From Arcuatula senhousia (Eukaryota; Mollusca; Bivalvia; Mytilida; Mytilidae): 64,000 bases of DNA. Location: NCBI GenBank assembly GCA_963971305.1, contig OZ020303.1, forward strand, positions 33,282,106 through 33,346,105. Reading direction: 5' to 3'. The position numbers were made by a program, and so were the translations under genes. Positions 1-9,934 of this stretch are shown piece after piece (position 1 is the stretch's first letter; the number at the start of each line of letters is the position of its first letter). The notes under the pieces are model-generated. The model worked only from the letters and a program-made list of their open reading frames with translations. It made no database searches and was not told where the DNA came from.

Positions 1-360
1 TTAAAAATAGATATACTTCAAGGCATATTTCTTTCACTTTGATAGAATATATTTTGATACTCTGCAGCCAAAAAATCGAAGGATAGTTACTTTTGCTCTT
101 ATTTTTTTTTTCTAAGAGTTTTTAAGGCATTTTAAGGAAGTCTTAATATGGCAAAAAAGGAAAAACATGGTAATGTTTGGTTGGTAAACGATCTTTGCAG
201 AGCTCATGATTTTCTTGCTAGAGTCGTCTCTCTTTCAATGTCTGACAAATTTTAAAAAATAAAAATGTTTCATTAGTATTGTTATTCTTGAAGGGTAAAC
301 GATTAGTAAATAGAGAATACTCATTTTTAGGAAGCTTTTTGTATGTTTTATAAGTAAATT
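1..360. other. AT-rich sequence without a recognisable gene
   Basis: No coding exon, repeat or element is recognised here. A 36-codon reading frame starting at 149 is too short to support. The stretch lies just left of the diverged copy of the 4.5-kb host segment and may be its continuation. Confidence 0.4.
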
Positions 361-678
361 CTATCATTATTCTTATCATATTTACATGGTATTTTTTCTG
401 TGGATTTCATACAGCACAAAATAAAGAAAGATAAAATAAATACAGTTGTATAACCTATCCCTAATGACTTCATACAAGACATAGACTATACCAAAATAAG
501 TCTCTTTCTAAAAATGTTAAATGAGCAGTAATAAAAACAATTCATAGTTCAATAAAAAAACTGATTTAATTCAAATTCTATTCTTGAACTGTGCATTCTG
601 GTAAGCAAAATAGAAAAAAGGATTGTTTTTCTACATTCAAGTTTAAAATGTGTCCTAATAATAAGTTGATAAGCTTTT
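361..678 (+). repeat. Diverged copy of the start of the 4.5-kb tandem unit (unit 0, first piece)
   Basis: This stretch matches 20400-20745 and the equivalent parts of the next two units, for example the shared words ACCTATCCCTAATGAC and AATGTTAAATGAGCAGT, at roughly 85-90 percent by eye. The match stops at 678, in ATAAGCTTTT, exactly where a Helentron-like element begins. It resumes at 18121 with CTAGATTTAAAG. The 17.4 kb between is therefore inserted DNA. Confidence 0.8.
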
Positions 679-2752
679 TAGCTCACTGAGCTATTGCCAT
701 CACTTGGCGTCCATCCTCGTCGTCTGTCGTCGTCGTCGTCGTCTGTTAACAATTTTCAAAAATCTTCTCCTCTGAAACTACTGAACAGAATTTAATGAAA
801 CTTGATATGATTGATCCTTAGGGTGTCCTGCATAAAAGTTGTGTTTCGATTTTTGATTCCTTAAAAAACATGGCCGCCCTGGCTAAAAATAGAACAGGGG
901 GTCAGACTACTGTTTTTGGCTTGTAATTCAAAAAGTATACGAAATAGATGAAATCTGATGCCACGCTACTGCTTCAGGATCAAAAGTTCTACAAAAGTCT
1001 CCATTTGGTCAAAGTTGTCAGATGACCCTTTATAGGGGTTATGGCCCTTTAAAGGTGAAAAATAGCATTCTTTCATGTTTTTGCCCTATAGTATGAAAAC
1101 TATTGCAGATAGAGAAAAGCTGTTGCTTGCTTAAATGTTCAGCTCATTAAGCTCTACAAAAGTCTCCAAGGGTCGAAGTTGTCAGATGACCCCTTATAAG
1201 GGTTACAGCCCCTTAAAGGCGAAAAATAGTGTTTTTGGCCTATAGAATGAAAACTATTGCAGATAGAGAAAAGCTGTTGCTTGCTTAAATGTTCAGCTCA
1301 TTAAGCTCTACAAAAGTCTCCATATGGTCGAAGTTGTCAGATGACCCCTTATAAGGGTTACAGCCCCTTAAAGGCGAAAAATAGTGTTTTGGCCTATAGA
1401 ATGAAAACTATTGCAGATAGAGAAAAGCTGTTGCTTGCTTTAATGTTCAGCTCATTAAGCTCTACAAAAGTCTCCATAGGGTCGAAGTTGTCAGATGACC
1501 CCTTATAAGGGTTACAGCCCCTTAAAGGCGAAAAATAGTGTTTTTGGCCTATAGAATGAAAACTATTGCAGATAGAGAAAAGCTGTTGCTTGCTTAAATG
1601 TTCAGCTCATTAAGCACTACAAAAGTCTCCATAGGGTCGAAGTTGTCAGATGACCCCTTATAAGGGTTACAGCCCCTTAAAGGCGAAAAATAGTGTTTTT
1701 GGCCTGTAGAATGAAAACTATTGCAGATAGAGAAAAGCTGTTGCTTGCTTAAATGTTCAGCTCATTAAGCTCTACAAAAGTCTTTATAGGGTCGAAGTTG
1801 TCAGATGACCCCTTATAAGGGTTACAGCCCCTTAAAGGCGAAAAATAGTGTTTTTGGCCTGTAGAATGAAAACTATTGCAGATAGAGAAAAGCTGTTGCT
1901 TGCTTAAATGTTCAGCTCATTAAGCTCTACAAAAGTCTCCATAGGGTCGAAGTTGTCAGATGACCCCTTATAAGGGTTACAGCCCCTTAAAGGCGAAAAA
2001 TAGTGTTTTTGGCCTGTAGAATGAAAACTATTGCAGATAGAGAAAAGCTGTTGCTAGCTTAAATGTTCAGCTCATTAAGCTCTACAAAAGTCCTTATAGG
2101 GTCAAAGTTGTCAGATGACCTCTTTTAGGGGTTACAGCCCCTTAAAGGCGAAAAATAGTGTTTTTGGCCTGTAGAATGAAAGCTTTTGCAGATAGAGAAA
2201 AGCTGTTGCTTGCTTAAATGTTCAACTCATTTAGCTCTACCAGAGTTTTCATAGGGTCAAAGTTGTCAGATGTCCCCTTTTAGGGGTTACAGCCCCTTAA
2301 AGGTGAAAAATAGTGTTTTTGACCTGTAGAATAAAAATTATTGCAAATAGAGAAAAGCTGTTGCTTGCATAAATGTACAGCTCATTTAGCCCTAGTTAAG
2401 TCTTCATAGGGTTGAAGTTGTCAGATGACCCCTTTTAGGGGGTACAGTCCCTAAATTAACATGTTTTCATGTTTTCGGTTTATATAATAAAAACTATAGC
2501 AGAAAAAGGAAATTGGTTGGTTGCTTTAATGTTCGGTTCATTAAGCTCTCAACAAAAGTCTCTATAGAGTCAAAGTTGTCAGACAGCCCTTAAAATAACA
2601 TGTTTCACGTTTTTGGCCTACAGAATGAAAACTATTGCTGAAAGAGAAAAAGCTGTTGCTTGCTTAAATGTTCAGCTTATTTAGCTTTACAAAGTTCTTC
2701 ATAGGGTTGACATCAAGACCAGGTGAGCGATTCAGGCTCCTGGGAGCCTCTT
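679..2752 (+). mobile_element. Helentron-like non-autonomous element (copy 1)
   Basis: The left end, after a run of T, starts TAGCTCACTGAGC and is followed by a GTC-rich microsatellite near 720-745. The right end carries AGGTGAGCGATTC and then a terminal hairpin, GGCTCC-TG-GGAGCC (2735-2748), followed by TCTT. In better preserved copies the left end reads AGCTCACCTGA, the reverse complement of the subterminal right-end motif. Asymmetric terminal inverted repeats, a 3' hairpin, internal tandem repeats and T-rich targets are the known hallmarks of Helentron-associated elements (HINE, Drosophila DINE-1, bivalve pearl-type elements). No coding capacity is present. The insertion splits unit 0 of the host duplication. 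Confidence 0.65.
1020..2700 (+). repeat. Tandem array of about 155-bp units inside the Helentron-like element
   Basis: Units carry the landmarks CAGCTCATTAAGCTCTAC, GTTGTCAGATGACCCCTTAT and GAAAAGCTGTTGCTTGC. The first landmark recurs near 1137, 1293, 1448, 1603, 1757, 1912 and 2066, so the period is about 155 bp. There are about eleven copies. The middle ones are nearly identical and the outer ones are degenerate, the usual pattern of unequal exchange within an array. Confidence 0.9.
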
Positions 2753-3234
2753 ATTATAAAACCAATCAATCTTTATTTCTCATAACCAATATACAAAGGT
2801 ACAGAGATATATACAATAAACACAGATTTACATTATGGAAGAACTGGCGGTCAACCTGGAGGACAAACCCTCTTACAAACAATCTTTATAAATTTACATA
2901 ATCTAAACAAACTTGATTTTTTGACTGTTGACAACAAATTTCCATACTTTATAATATTAGGCCTATTTCTAAAAACACTATCAGTATATATTTTACGTTC
3001 ATTAGCAAAGCTGGAACATTCAAACAAATAATGAAATTCATCACCCGGTTCCCTACCCTGACATAAATTACAATGTCTATTTTCTCTGGGTACACCTCGC
3101 CACCGGCCTAATTCTATAGGTAGTCGATGGTTAGATGTCCTAAACTATGCAAAGACATATAAATTGTTATCATCGAGAGTATCAAGATACGACTCCCATT
3201 TTAGCTCTTTTTTAAACAGTTTATAATTATAGAG
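2753..3234 (-). pseudogene. LINE 3' end: reverse transcriptase C-terminal tail (part 2 of the LINE at 15620-18120)
   Basis: Read on the minus strand, the sequence encodes YNYKLFKKELKWESYLDTL and then a Cys/His tail with the pattern C-x2-C...H...C, including RLPIELGRW and DEFHYLFEC. Such tails close the ORF of many LINE reverse transcriptases. At least one stop codon (after LYVFA) breaks it. It is the direct continuation of the LINE at 15620-18120: removing 3235-15619 joins ...QTWKE to LYNYKLF in one frame. The 3' terminus abuts the hairpin end of the Helentron-like element at 2752. Confidence 0.8.
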
Positions 3235-3242
3235 GCGTCAAG

Positions 3243-4240
3243 TTGGTTACTTATTCCCTATTCCTTATTCCTTATTTGAATAAGGAATAAGTAACTGGTT
3301 ACTTATTCCTTATTCTAAAAACACCAAATAGGGAATAAGTAACTGGTTACTTATTCCTTCTTCTAAAAAACACCAAATAGGGAATAAGTAACTGGTTACT
3401 TTTCCTTATTCTAAAAACACTTAATAGGGAAGTCACTGGTTACTTATTCCTTATTCTAAAAAACAGTAAATAGGGAATAAGTAACGGGTTACTCATTCCT
3501 TATTCTAAAAAAACACTATATAGGGAAGTCACTGGTTACTTATTCCTTATTCTAAAAAAAAACTAAATAGGGAAGTTACTGGTTACTTATTCCTTATTCT
3601 AAAAAACACTAAATAGGTAATAAGTAACTGGTTACTTATTCCTTATTCTAAAAATACTTAATAGGGAAGTCACTGGTTACTTATTCCTTATTCTAAAAAA
3701 CACTAAATAGGGAATAAGTAACGGGTTACTTATTTTTAAAAACACTATATAGGGAAGTCACTGGTTACTTATTCCTTATAAAAAAAAACTAAATAGGGAA
3801 GTTACTGGTTACTTATTCCTTATTCTAAAAAACACTAAATAGGTAATTAGTAACTGGTTACTTATTCCTTATTCTAAAAAAACTTAATAGGGAAGTCACT
3901 GGTTACTTATTCCTTATTCTAAAAAAACACTATATAGGGAAGTCACTGGTTACTTATTCCTTATTCTAAAAAAAAACTTATTTTAAACCAGTATGCCTTA
4001 TTTTTAAAACCACACTGAAAAAGGAATAAGTAACTGGTTACTTATTCCTTATTTTAAAAACACTAAATACGGAATAAGTAACTGATGACTTATTCCTTAT
4101 TCTAAACCAGTATGCCTTATTTTAAAAACACACTAAATAGGGAATAAGTAACTGGTTACTTATTCCTTATTCTAAAAACACTAAATACGGAATAAGTAAT
4201 TGGTTACTTATTCACTTTTCCGTTTTTTGCAATTTATTCT
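3243..4240 (+). repeat. Tandem array of about 60-bp units in the left arm
   Basis: Each unit is built from GGTTACTTATTCCTTATTCT, a short A run, CACTAAATAGGG and AATAAGTAACT. The two halves GGTTACTTATTCC and GGAATAAGTAAC(T) are themselves inverted, so every unit can fold back. Some units lack AATAAG and read GGGAAGTCACTGG. There are about sixteen units. Confidence 0.85.
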
Positions 4241-4395
4241 TTTTTTCCTAAAATGTATAACTATTAGTAACAGGTTACTTTTTCCTTTTTTTTCAACTGG
4301 AATCTCGTAACACTATTAGTTTTAATAAGGTCAGTATTTTATTCCACCTCGCCATTCCTTAATTTCCAGAACACTAGATAGATAAGTAACTGCAG

Positions 4396-4690
4396 ATGAA
4401 AAAAAATTGTGATGGAAATGTTACCGTCGATGAATGTACGCAAGTTATTTTTCAGATGAAACTAATTAAATCACCTGGCAAAGATGCGTTATCTGTAGAA
4501 TTTTACAGGAAATTTTGGAATAAGCTTAAACCCATTATTGTGATAGTCTTGAACAAAGGATACGATAATCAAAACATCATTATCATATTCACAACGTTTA
4601 AGTGCACAAAAGGGGAGATCCTTTGTCATTGGACAATTATCGTCCGATATACCTACTTAATCTCGGTCTGTTGGTTTTATTTAACATGGA
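4396..4690 (+). pseudogene. LINE reverse transcriptase fragment (Tx1/L1-like) in the left arm
   Basis: The frame beginning at 4396 reads VTVDECTQVIF, then KSPGKDALSVEFYRKFW. This is the start of the reverse transcriptase domain of Tx1/L1-type LINEs, whose pattern is an E-C motif, NKSPG.DGL..EFY..FW. A frameshift follows; the next recognisable part is LDNYRPIYLLN in another frame. The same fragment is present in inverted orientation in the right arm near 14430-14720, so it belongs to the arm itself. The missing downstream part of a similar LINE is found in the loop at 9935-11030. Confidence 0.7.
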
Positions 4691-5125
4691 GGCTGTATGG
4701 GAAATGGGTCTCTTGAGAGTAAAATAGAATGCATGGTCATGAAATTTTGTTAAAAAGATAGTTTTTGGCGAAATGTCAATTAACTGTCAAAAACAAAATC
4801 TGTCAACCAAAATGATATTCATATGAGCAAATTTTCAACTTGCAACAGAGTCAATTTGTTTTACCAGTGTTCGGTAAAACGAAAAGGCAAGACGGTGATA
4901 TGCCCAAATGTTGCAACTATGAATGATTTTTTTTTTTACAATAAACACAATTTTTACTCTTTTTAAGTATGAATAGCGATTCGAAAGGTTTACTTCAGTT
5001 TAAAAATAAAAATTTCAAACAACAAAAAGTGATTTTCTCTTATAATGTTATAAAAAATGAGTTTTTCTTAAAAAAGCGCGGCTAAAGTCGGCCAATTAAA
5101 TTTAGGTCTGTTGAGAGTTAATTAG

Positions 5126-5812
5126 CCGAGACAGTATGATTGCTAGCGAGGTATATTTTTAAATTCTTGAAAACTTTAAGGATTATAATTTTATATTGTA
5201 TTAATTCACGTGTGAAATTATCTCTAATTTTGGGGCTTGATATATTGTAATTATGTACAATATATATGAATTTAAGTTTAAAGCCTTTTTAGAAGAATTT
5301 CAAGGTGTCTTTTTGGGGGGGACAGTTGCCATTTGCTTTGGCCAGAAAAATAGTGGAAATGCCACAAGATGCTATTAAGATGATGCGAAGAAAGATTTAT
5401 TTTTTGCTAGGAATTTGTTTGAAAAACTGATTAAAAAATATAAAAAAGATTTTTTTGTTGGTCAGTAAAATATCATTGAAACATGTTTACATACATCTGG
5501 ATGATAATGTATTTTAGAAATGTAAAATCTATTTTCATATCAATGAAAAGTAAATCTGTCAGCTTATGATGATTACCGAGCTCCCAAAATTATGCTTTGC
5601 GTAAAAACCTGAGTTTTGGTATAAAGGAGATAGATGATCTAGAAGGAAAAGATCGGTATACACCTTATGGTGCTATAGGATGAAACTGTATACAAAATAT
5701 CAGAGCTCTCTATGACATGAAGTTAATGAGAAAACAATGACTGAAATTTTGCGTATATGTCGATTATGTTTTAAAAACCTAAGTATCTTGTAAACCTAGA
5801 AGCATGAAATCG
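5126..5812. other. Loop segment of the foldback element without a recognised gene
   Basis: AT-rich, no coding signal. Near 5655-5700 the phrase ACACCTTATGGTGCTATAGG followed by AAACTGTATACAAAATA is nearly repeated at 6041-6085, so the Penelope-like fragment between them interrupts a small repeat. Confidence 0.4.
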
Positions 5813-6040
5813 GTATGTGCTATAGCAAGCAGGAACTGCTTACTCTTCCGGAGCACCTGAGTTCACTCTTGTTTCGACTGGAGTTCGCGTTGTTGATTGA
5901 TATTCAGTATTTTGTGTTTCCATGTTTTACATGTTGTCTGTTTTTTTGTGTCCCGTTCTTGTTGGTGTTTACTGGTTTTGTCTCTGCCCTTTCGGACTTT
6001 TGACATTCGGATACCCCAATGGTACCTCTGCTTCTTTCAT
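5813..6040 (+). mobile_element. 3'-terminal fragment of a Penelope-like element
   Basis: This matches 9679-9900 nearly base for base, starting GTGCTATAGCAAGCAGGAAC and ending with GGTACCTCTGCTTCTT. Only the non-coding 3' tail is present, as expected for a strongly 5'-truncated retroelement copy. Confidence 0.85.
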
Positions 6041-6079
6041 ACACCATATGGTACTATATAGGATAAAGCTGTATACAGA

Positions 6080-7442
6080 ATAGAATAGAATAGAATATTT
6101 TATTTGACCAAATCAGGGCCCACTTGGGGCAAATGACATTACAGTTATGATTACATATAATAAAACAGTACAGATCCATCACAGACTATAAATACATAAA
6201 CACGAAAAAAAAATTCAGTTTCACCAGTAACCCGTTAAATGGGCATATATATAAATTAAAAAAATTACTATATCTTTTTGTAATATACATTATGTAGAAG
6301 TAACAATGATAAAAGCACACAGACTAATGGTTAATAATATTATGCAAGCTTTGTCAGGCAGGTAAAGGACAAAAAATGAATCTCAACAAATGAAGTAAAG
6401 GTTGCTATTATTAATCCTATGTACAAAAAGGGAATAGACATCCCCGTGTCTTCAGTACAATAGCAAAATGGAGAAGTTGATAAAGCAGAAGACACAAAGG
6501 GTAGATACTTAAAGGTCGATTTGGTCTGGAATATTTGCTGACCCTCCTCGTACCCGATGCATTACAGCAAATAAATATTTGTTCTGATGCCGGGGGTACC
6601 AAAGGTGGATATTATAAGGTTCATTTATGATGACAAATAATTTAGTACAAAAATTGTAATTTGTGAATCTTTTATGATATCAAGTTCCATTGTAGGGAAT
6701 GTAACATGTGATTAGCCTTTCACCTCATTTAATGAAATAAAGTTGAAAAGACAGGTCAAGACTTGAGTATCTTCACAATTCAGCAACCATTTTAATTTAT
6801 TTGTATCGTTTAAGTCTTGAAAGTTTGGACAAGACTTTGTAATTATTTCATATAATAGTTTTCTGTCTTCAATATGGGAACGGCATGAGAAAAGAAAATG
6901 AATTTCATCCTCCACATGTCCTGACAAACACTTTTGACAAAATCTTTCATCACTGGGTATCCCTTTATATCTCCCTTGTTCTATCATGAGTTTGTGGGAG
7001 GATACGCGTAATTGAGCATTTTTTTTTCTATCTGAGGCTTTATCTAGCAGTATCAAATATTTTTCAAGACCAAAGTTTGTTTTGACAAGAGTGTAGGTTC
7101 TTAGTTTTCCTTCCGAATTTTTAGTCAGATCATTATGCCATTGATTGGTATAGTGAGAAGAAATCAGTTGATTAATTTTTCTCTTAAAACTGTATTCTCC
7201 CAAAGATGATATACTATAATCTATGTGAGAGTTTTAAGAATGTAATTAATTGAACCATACCAGGAAGGGAGCTTTTTGTCAATTAGATGTTTTGAGGAGA
7301 GAAAAGCATCATTGAGCAATGGGAATGATGTGCCAAGATTTTCCAGTCTATACCAATATTTAAGCATAGTTTTAATGATAACAAAGTGGAAAGAGACATC
7401 GACATCGAAAATACAACGCACCAAAGCTTTGCGATGTATCAA
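6080..7442 (-). pseudogene. LINE fragment: reverse transcriptase C-terminal part and 3' UTR
   Basis: Two minus-strand frames, 7442-7221 (LIHRKALVRCIFD through KLPSWYGSINYIL) and 7203-6712 (GEYSFKRKINQLI through CLFNFISL), form the C-terminal end of a LINE ORF interrupted by one stop/frame change. The second contains LRVSSHKLMIEQGRYKGI, CQKC and EDEIHFLFSC, the Cys/His tail typical of these LINEs. The 3' UTR runs down to about 6080 and includes TTGGGGCAAATGACATTA. It is 5'-truncated where the Penelope-like element begins, and it is not the same copy as the LINE at 15620-18120. Confidence 0.75.
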
Positions 7443-7450
7443 TTAGTGGA

Positions 7451-9613
7451 TTGCTTCCGTTTGTCCAAAAACCACTAGGGATTCATCACATTCGAACTAA
7501 ACTGTATTCTATTCCCCTTTCTAAACTCAATACTTTGTACAAGGAATGTCTAGAAAATCCGGTTACTGACCCTCAGTCTAACATTTATAGACTCACTGCT
7601 ATCGTTTTTGATATCGGTTACAACCGCTTATTCAAACCTGTTGGAGTTCCACACGAAAACAGTAAAGACAATCGTTCCTTTCTTTCACTTCCATTTTTAA
7701 ACAAGGGGTTAGATGCTATTAATTTAGGAAATATTTTACACCACAAATCTGTTACGGAACATATTCCTCCTTACTTCAAAGATAAAAACATTCCCATTAT
7801 CTCTTATTCCTACACTTCCACCATTGCACCTAAGGTTTTCAACTATAAACAAGTGTTGCGGGATTTCCAAATCAATGACCTCAAAGCAAAACCTCCAGAC
7901 TGTACCTGTGAAAAGTCCCCATTCAAATATGGTCCCTCTGGCCACGTTATCACTGGTGACCTCAACATCGTGGAAAATGACTTACTTCGCGATGTTTTGG
8001 CTAAAGGACCTAAATATCGTGAGCCAAGACGAATCAACTGGAGCTTTAATTTCAAAACAATTATGGATTCAGTTGAGGACTATGCCAGAAAATGGGCCAA
8101 AAAAGAACAGGAGAAAGAATGTGAAGTTTTGTCAGAATGGGTAAAAGCTGTGAGGTCATTGGTTTTGAAAAGAATCAATTCTTTGAAAGGCTCAATGAGC
8201 ACTAAGGCAACATCCATTTTCAGCAACGCTGATGTTGCCAAAACATTGTCCACCTTACATGACAAATATGTTGTTGTACCTGCAGACAAAGCACCAAATA
8301 ACATCATTTTTGTGTGCAAAAAACACTATATAGACTGTTTGACAGCTGAATTGGGGGTTGGTTGTACCAGCAACAGCACCACATACACGGCTACAACACT
8401 GTCTAAGGAGGAAATCATTGACAATCACAAATCTGTCATTTCCTCCTTCGGCCTTTCTGTTGGTGGCAGTAATGATGACATTCCATCCCTGTATTGGATT
8501 CCCAAATTACATAAAAATCCATACAAACAGCGCTTCATTGCAGAGTCATCCAAATGTACAACTAAACCTCTTTCAGTTTTGTTGACTTCAATACTTACGG
8601 CAGTAAAATCCGGCCTCCAGAAATATTACGATTGTTGTTATTCTAGAAATGGTGTCAATCAAATGTGGATCCTGAAGAATTCGAAAGAACTGATGGAGAT
8701 TCTTAACTCTAATTCAGTTTCATCTTGTAACAGCATCAAAACATTCGATTTCTCCACACTTTACACTTCTATTCCACATGAACAACTGAAATCGCGATTG
8801 GCACAGCTGATTAAACGCAGCTTTTTCAAAAAGAATGGAAAACGCAGGTACAAATTTCTTGTAGTCGATTATACCAAGACTTACTTTGTCATCAATGAGT
8901 CCAAGAAAAAGAACAAATTTACAGAAGACCAAATAATCGACATGCTCAACTTTCTTATTGACAACATATTTGTTCAGTTTGGTGGACGTGTTTTTCAGCA
9001 AACAATAGGGATTCCAATGGGCATTAATTGTGCACCTTTGCTTGCTGATTTGTTTCTTCATTCATATGAAGCAGACTTCTTGCAATCTCTTCTAGACAAA
9101 AAAGACCGTAGACTAGCTCTCTCTTTCAACCTCACGTTCCGTTATATTGATGATGTCCTTTCACTAAACAATTCTCGATTTGGTGACTTTCTCCATCTCA
9201 TATATCCACAGGAGCTTGAGATAAAGGACCCAACGGATTCTAGGAAGTCTGCTTCATATTTAGATCTACATCTCGAAATTGACTCTCAAGGAAGACTTTC
9301 AACAAGGCTCTATGACAAACGTGATGACTTCAACTTTCCAATCGTCAACTTCCCCTTCTTGTGTAGCAATATTCCGTCAGCTCCAGCTTATGGAGTTTAC
9401 GTATCTCAATTGATTCGTTACTCCAGAGCGTGCGGGACTTACATCGATTTCCTTAGCAGAGCGACACGTCTGACGCAAAAATTGCTCACACAGGGTTATG
9501 TTGCTCCTCGGTTGCTGTCTTCACTCAAGAAATTTTACGGAAGACATCATGCACTTATAGACAAATATGGGATTTCGATCTCTCAGATGAGTGCAGATGT
9601 TGGTTTGTCATAG
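7451..9613 (+). CDS. Penelope-like reverse transcriptase, long open frame, no endonuclease domain seen
   Basis: A 720-codon frame without stops. The first codon at 7451 is TTG (Leu) and the frame is open a little further upstream, so the true N-terminus is probably missing. Numbering from 7451: a Cys-x-Cys and HVITGDLNIVENDLLRD region at 151-180; VVVPADKAPNNIIFV at 274-288; a fingers motif YWIPKLHKNPYKQRFIAE at 348-365; catalytic motif A, KTFDFSTLYTSIPH, at 430-443; motif B, GIPMGINCAPLLADL, at 520-534; motif C, FRYIDDV, at 563-569 with the paired Asp. The C-terminal part (600-720) includes SYLDLHLEID and VSQLIRYSRACG. Motif spelling fits Penelope-like elements. No GIY-YIG nuclease is visible at either end. 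The frame is intact inside a foldback element, so it is young or recently active. The protein would copy RNA into DNA at chromosomal targets. Family assignment is less sure than the reverse transcriptase call. Confidence 0.8.
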   Translation: MLPFVQKPLGIHHIRTKLYSIPLSKLNTLYKECLENPVTDPQSNIYRLTAIVFDIGYNRLFKPVGVPHENSKDNRSFLSLPFLNKGLDAINLGNILHHKSVTEHIPPYFKDKNIPIISYSYTSTIAPKVFNYKQVLRDFQINDLKAKPPDCTCEKSPFKYGPSGHVITGDLNIVENDLLRDVLAKGPKYREPRRINWSFNFKTIMDSVEDYARKWAKKEQEKECEVLSEWVKAVRSLVLKRINSLKGSMSTKATSIFSNADVAKTLSTLHDKYVVVPADKAPNNIIFVCKKHYIDCLTAELGVGCTSNSTTYTATTLSKEEIIDNHKSVISSFGLSVGGSNDDIPSLYWIPKLHKNPYKQRFIAESSKCTTKPLSVLLTSILTAVKSGLQKYYDCCYSRNGVNQMWILKNSKELMEILNSNSVSSCNSIKTFDFSTLYTSIPHEQLKSRLAQLIKRSFFKKNGKRRYKFLVVDYTKTYFVINESKKKNKFTEDQIIDMLNFLIDNIFVQFGGRVFQQTIGIPMGINCAPLLADLFLHSYEADFLQSLLDKKDRRLALSFNLTFRYIDDVLSLNNSRFGDFLHLIYPQELEIKDPTDSRKSASYLDLHLEIDSQGRLSTRLYDKRDDFNFPIVNFPFLCSNIPSAPAYGVYVSQLIRYSRACGTYIDFLSRATRLTQKLLTQGYVAPRLLSSLKKFYGRHHALIDKYGISISQMSADVGLS

Positions 9614-9903
9614 TGTGTTGTTTTGTCTTCCTTTACTGGATTTGACACGCTGAATGGACTAATGGCAACGCGACGGGTGTGCTATAGCAAGCAGGAACTG
9701 CTTACTCTTCCGGAGCACCTGAGTTCACTCTTGTTTCGACTGGAGTTCGCGTTGTTGATTGATATTCAGTTGTTTGTGTTTCCATGTTTTACGTGTTGTC
9801 TGTTTTTGTCCCGTTCTTGTTTGTGTTTACTGGTTTAGTCTCTGCCCTTTCGGACTTTTGACATTCGGATACCCCATTGGTACCTCTGCTTCTTTTCGTA
9901 CTG
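9614..9903 (+). mobile_element. Conserved 3' tail of the Penelope-like element
   Basis: Follows the stop at 9611-9613 and ends near GGTACCTCTGCTTCTTTT. The same tail recurs at 5813-6040, 19869-20135 and, reversed, at 57853-58160. It encodes a short frame containing RVCYSKQELLTLPEHLSSL that is also kept in the other copies. It is more likely a conserved RNA-level feature of the 3' UTR than a protein, because the frames around it differ between copies. Confidence 0.75.
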
Positions 9904-9934
9904 TCAGTAGAAATTATGGCAACCAGATTGAGGG

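Larger units (their letters stand above)
3235..5125 (+). repeat. Left arm of the foldback element
   Basis: This is the inverted counterpart of 13958-15619. From outside in it holds the 60-bp tandem array, a short LINE reverse transcriptase fragment, an AT-rich part containing TTTTACCAGTGTTCGGTAAA, and the inner end GGTCTGTTGAGAGTTAATTAG. The left arm is about 230 bp longer than the right, mainly through different numbers of tandem units. Confidence 0.85.

Noticed and set aside
1020..2700. CRISPR-like array of regular repeats
   Set aside because: The repeats are directly adjacent 155-bp units without unique spacers, and the sequence is from an animal.
9623..9838. Second protein-coding ORF after the Penelope-like ORF
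   Set aside because: The frame is kept only partly in other copies and lies in the 3' tail; a conserved RNA is a simpler reading.
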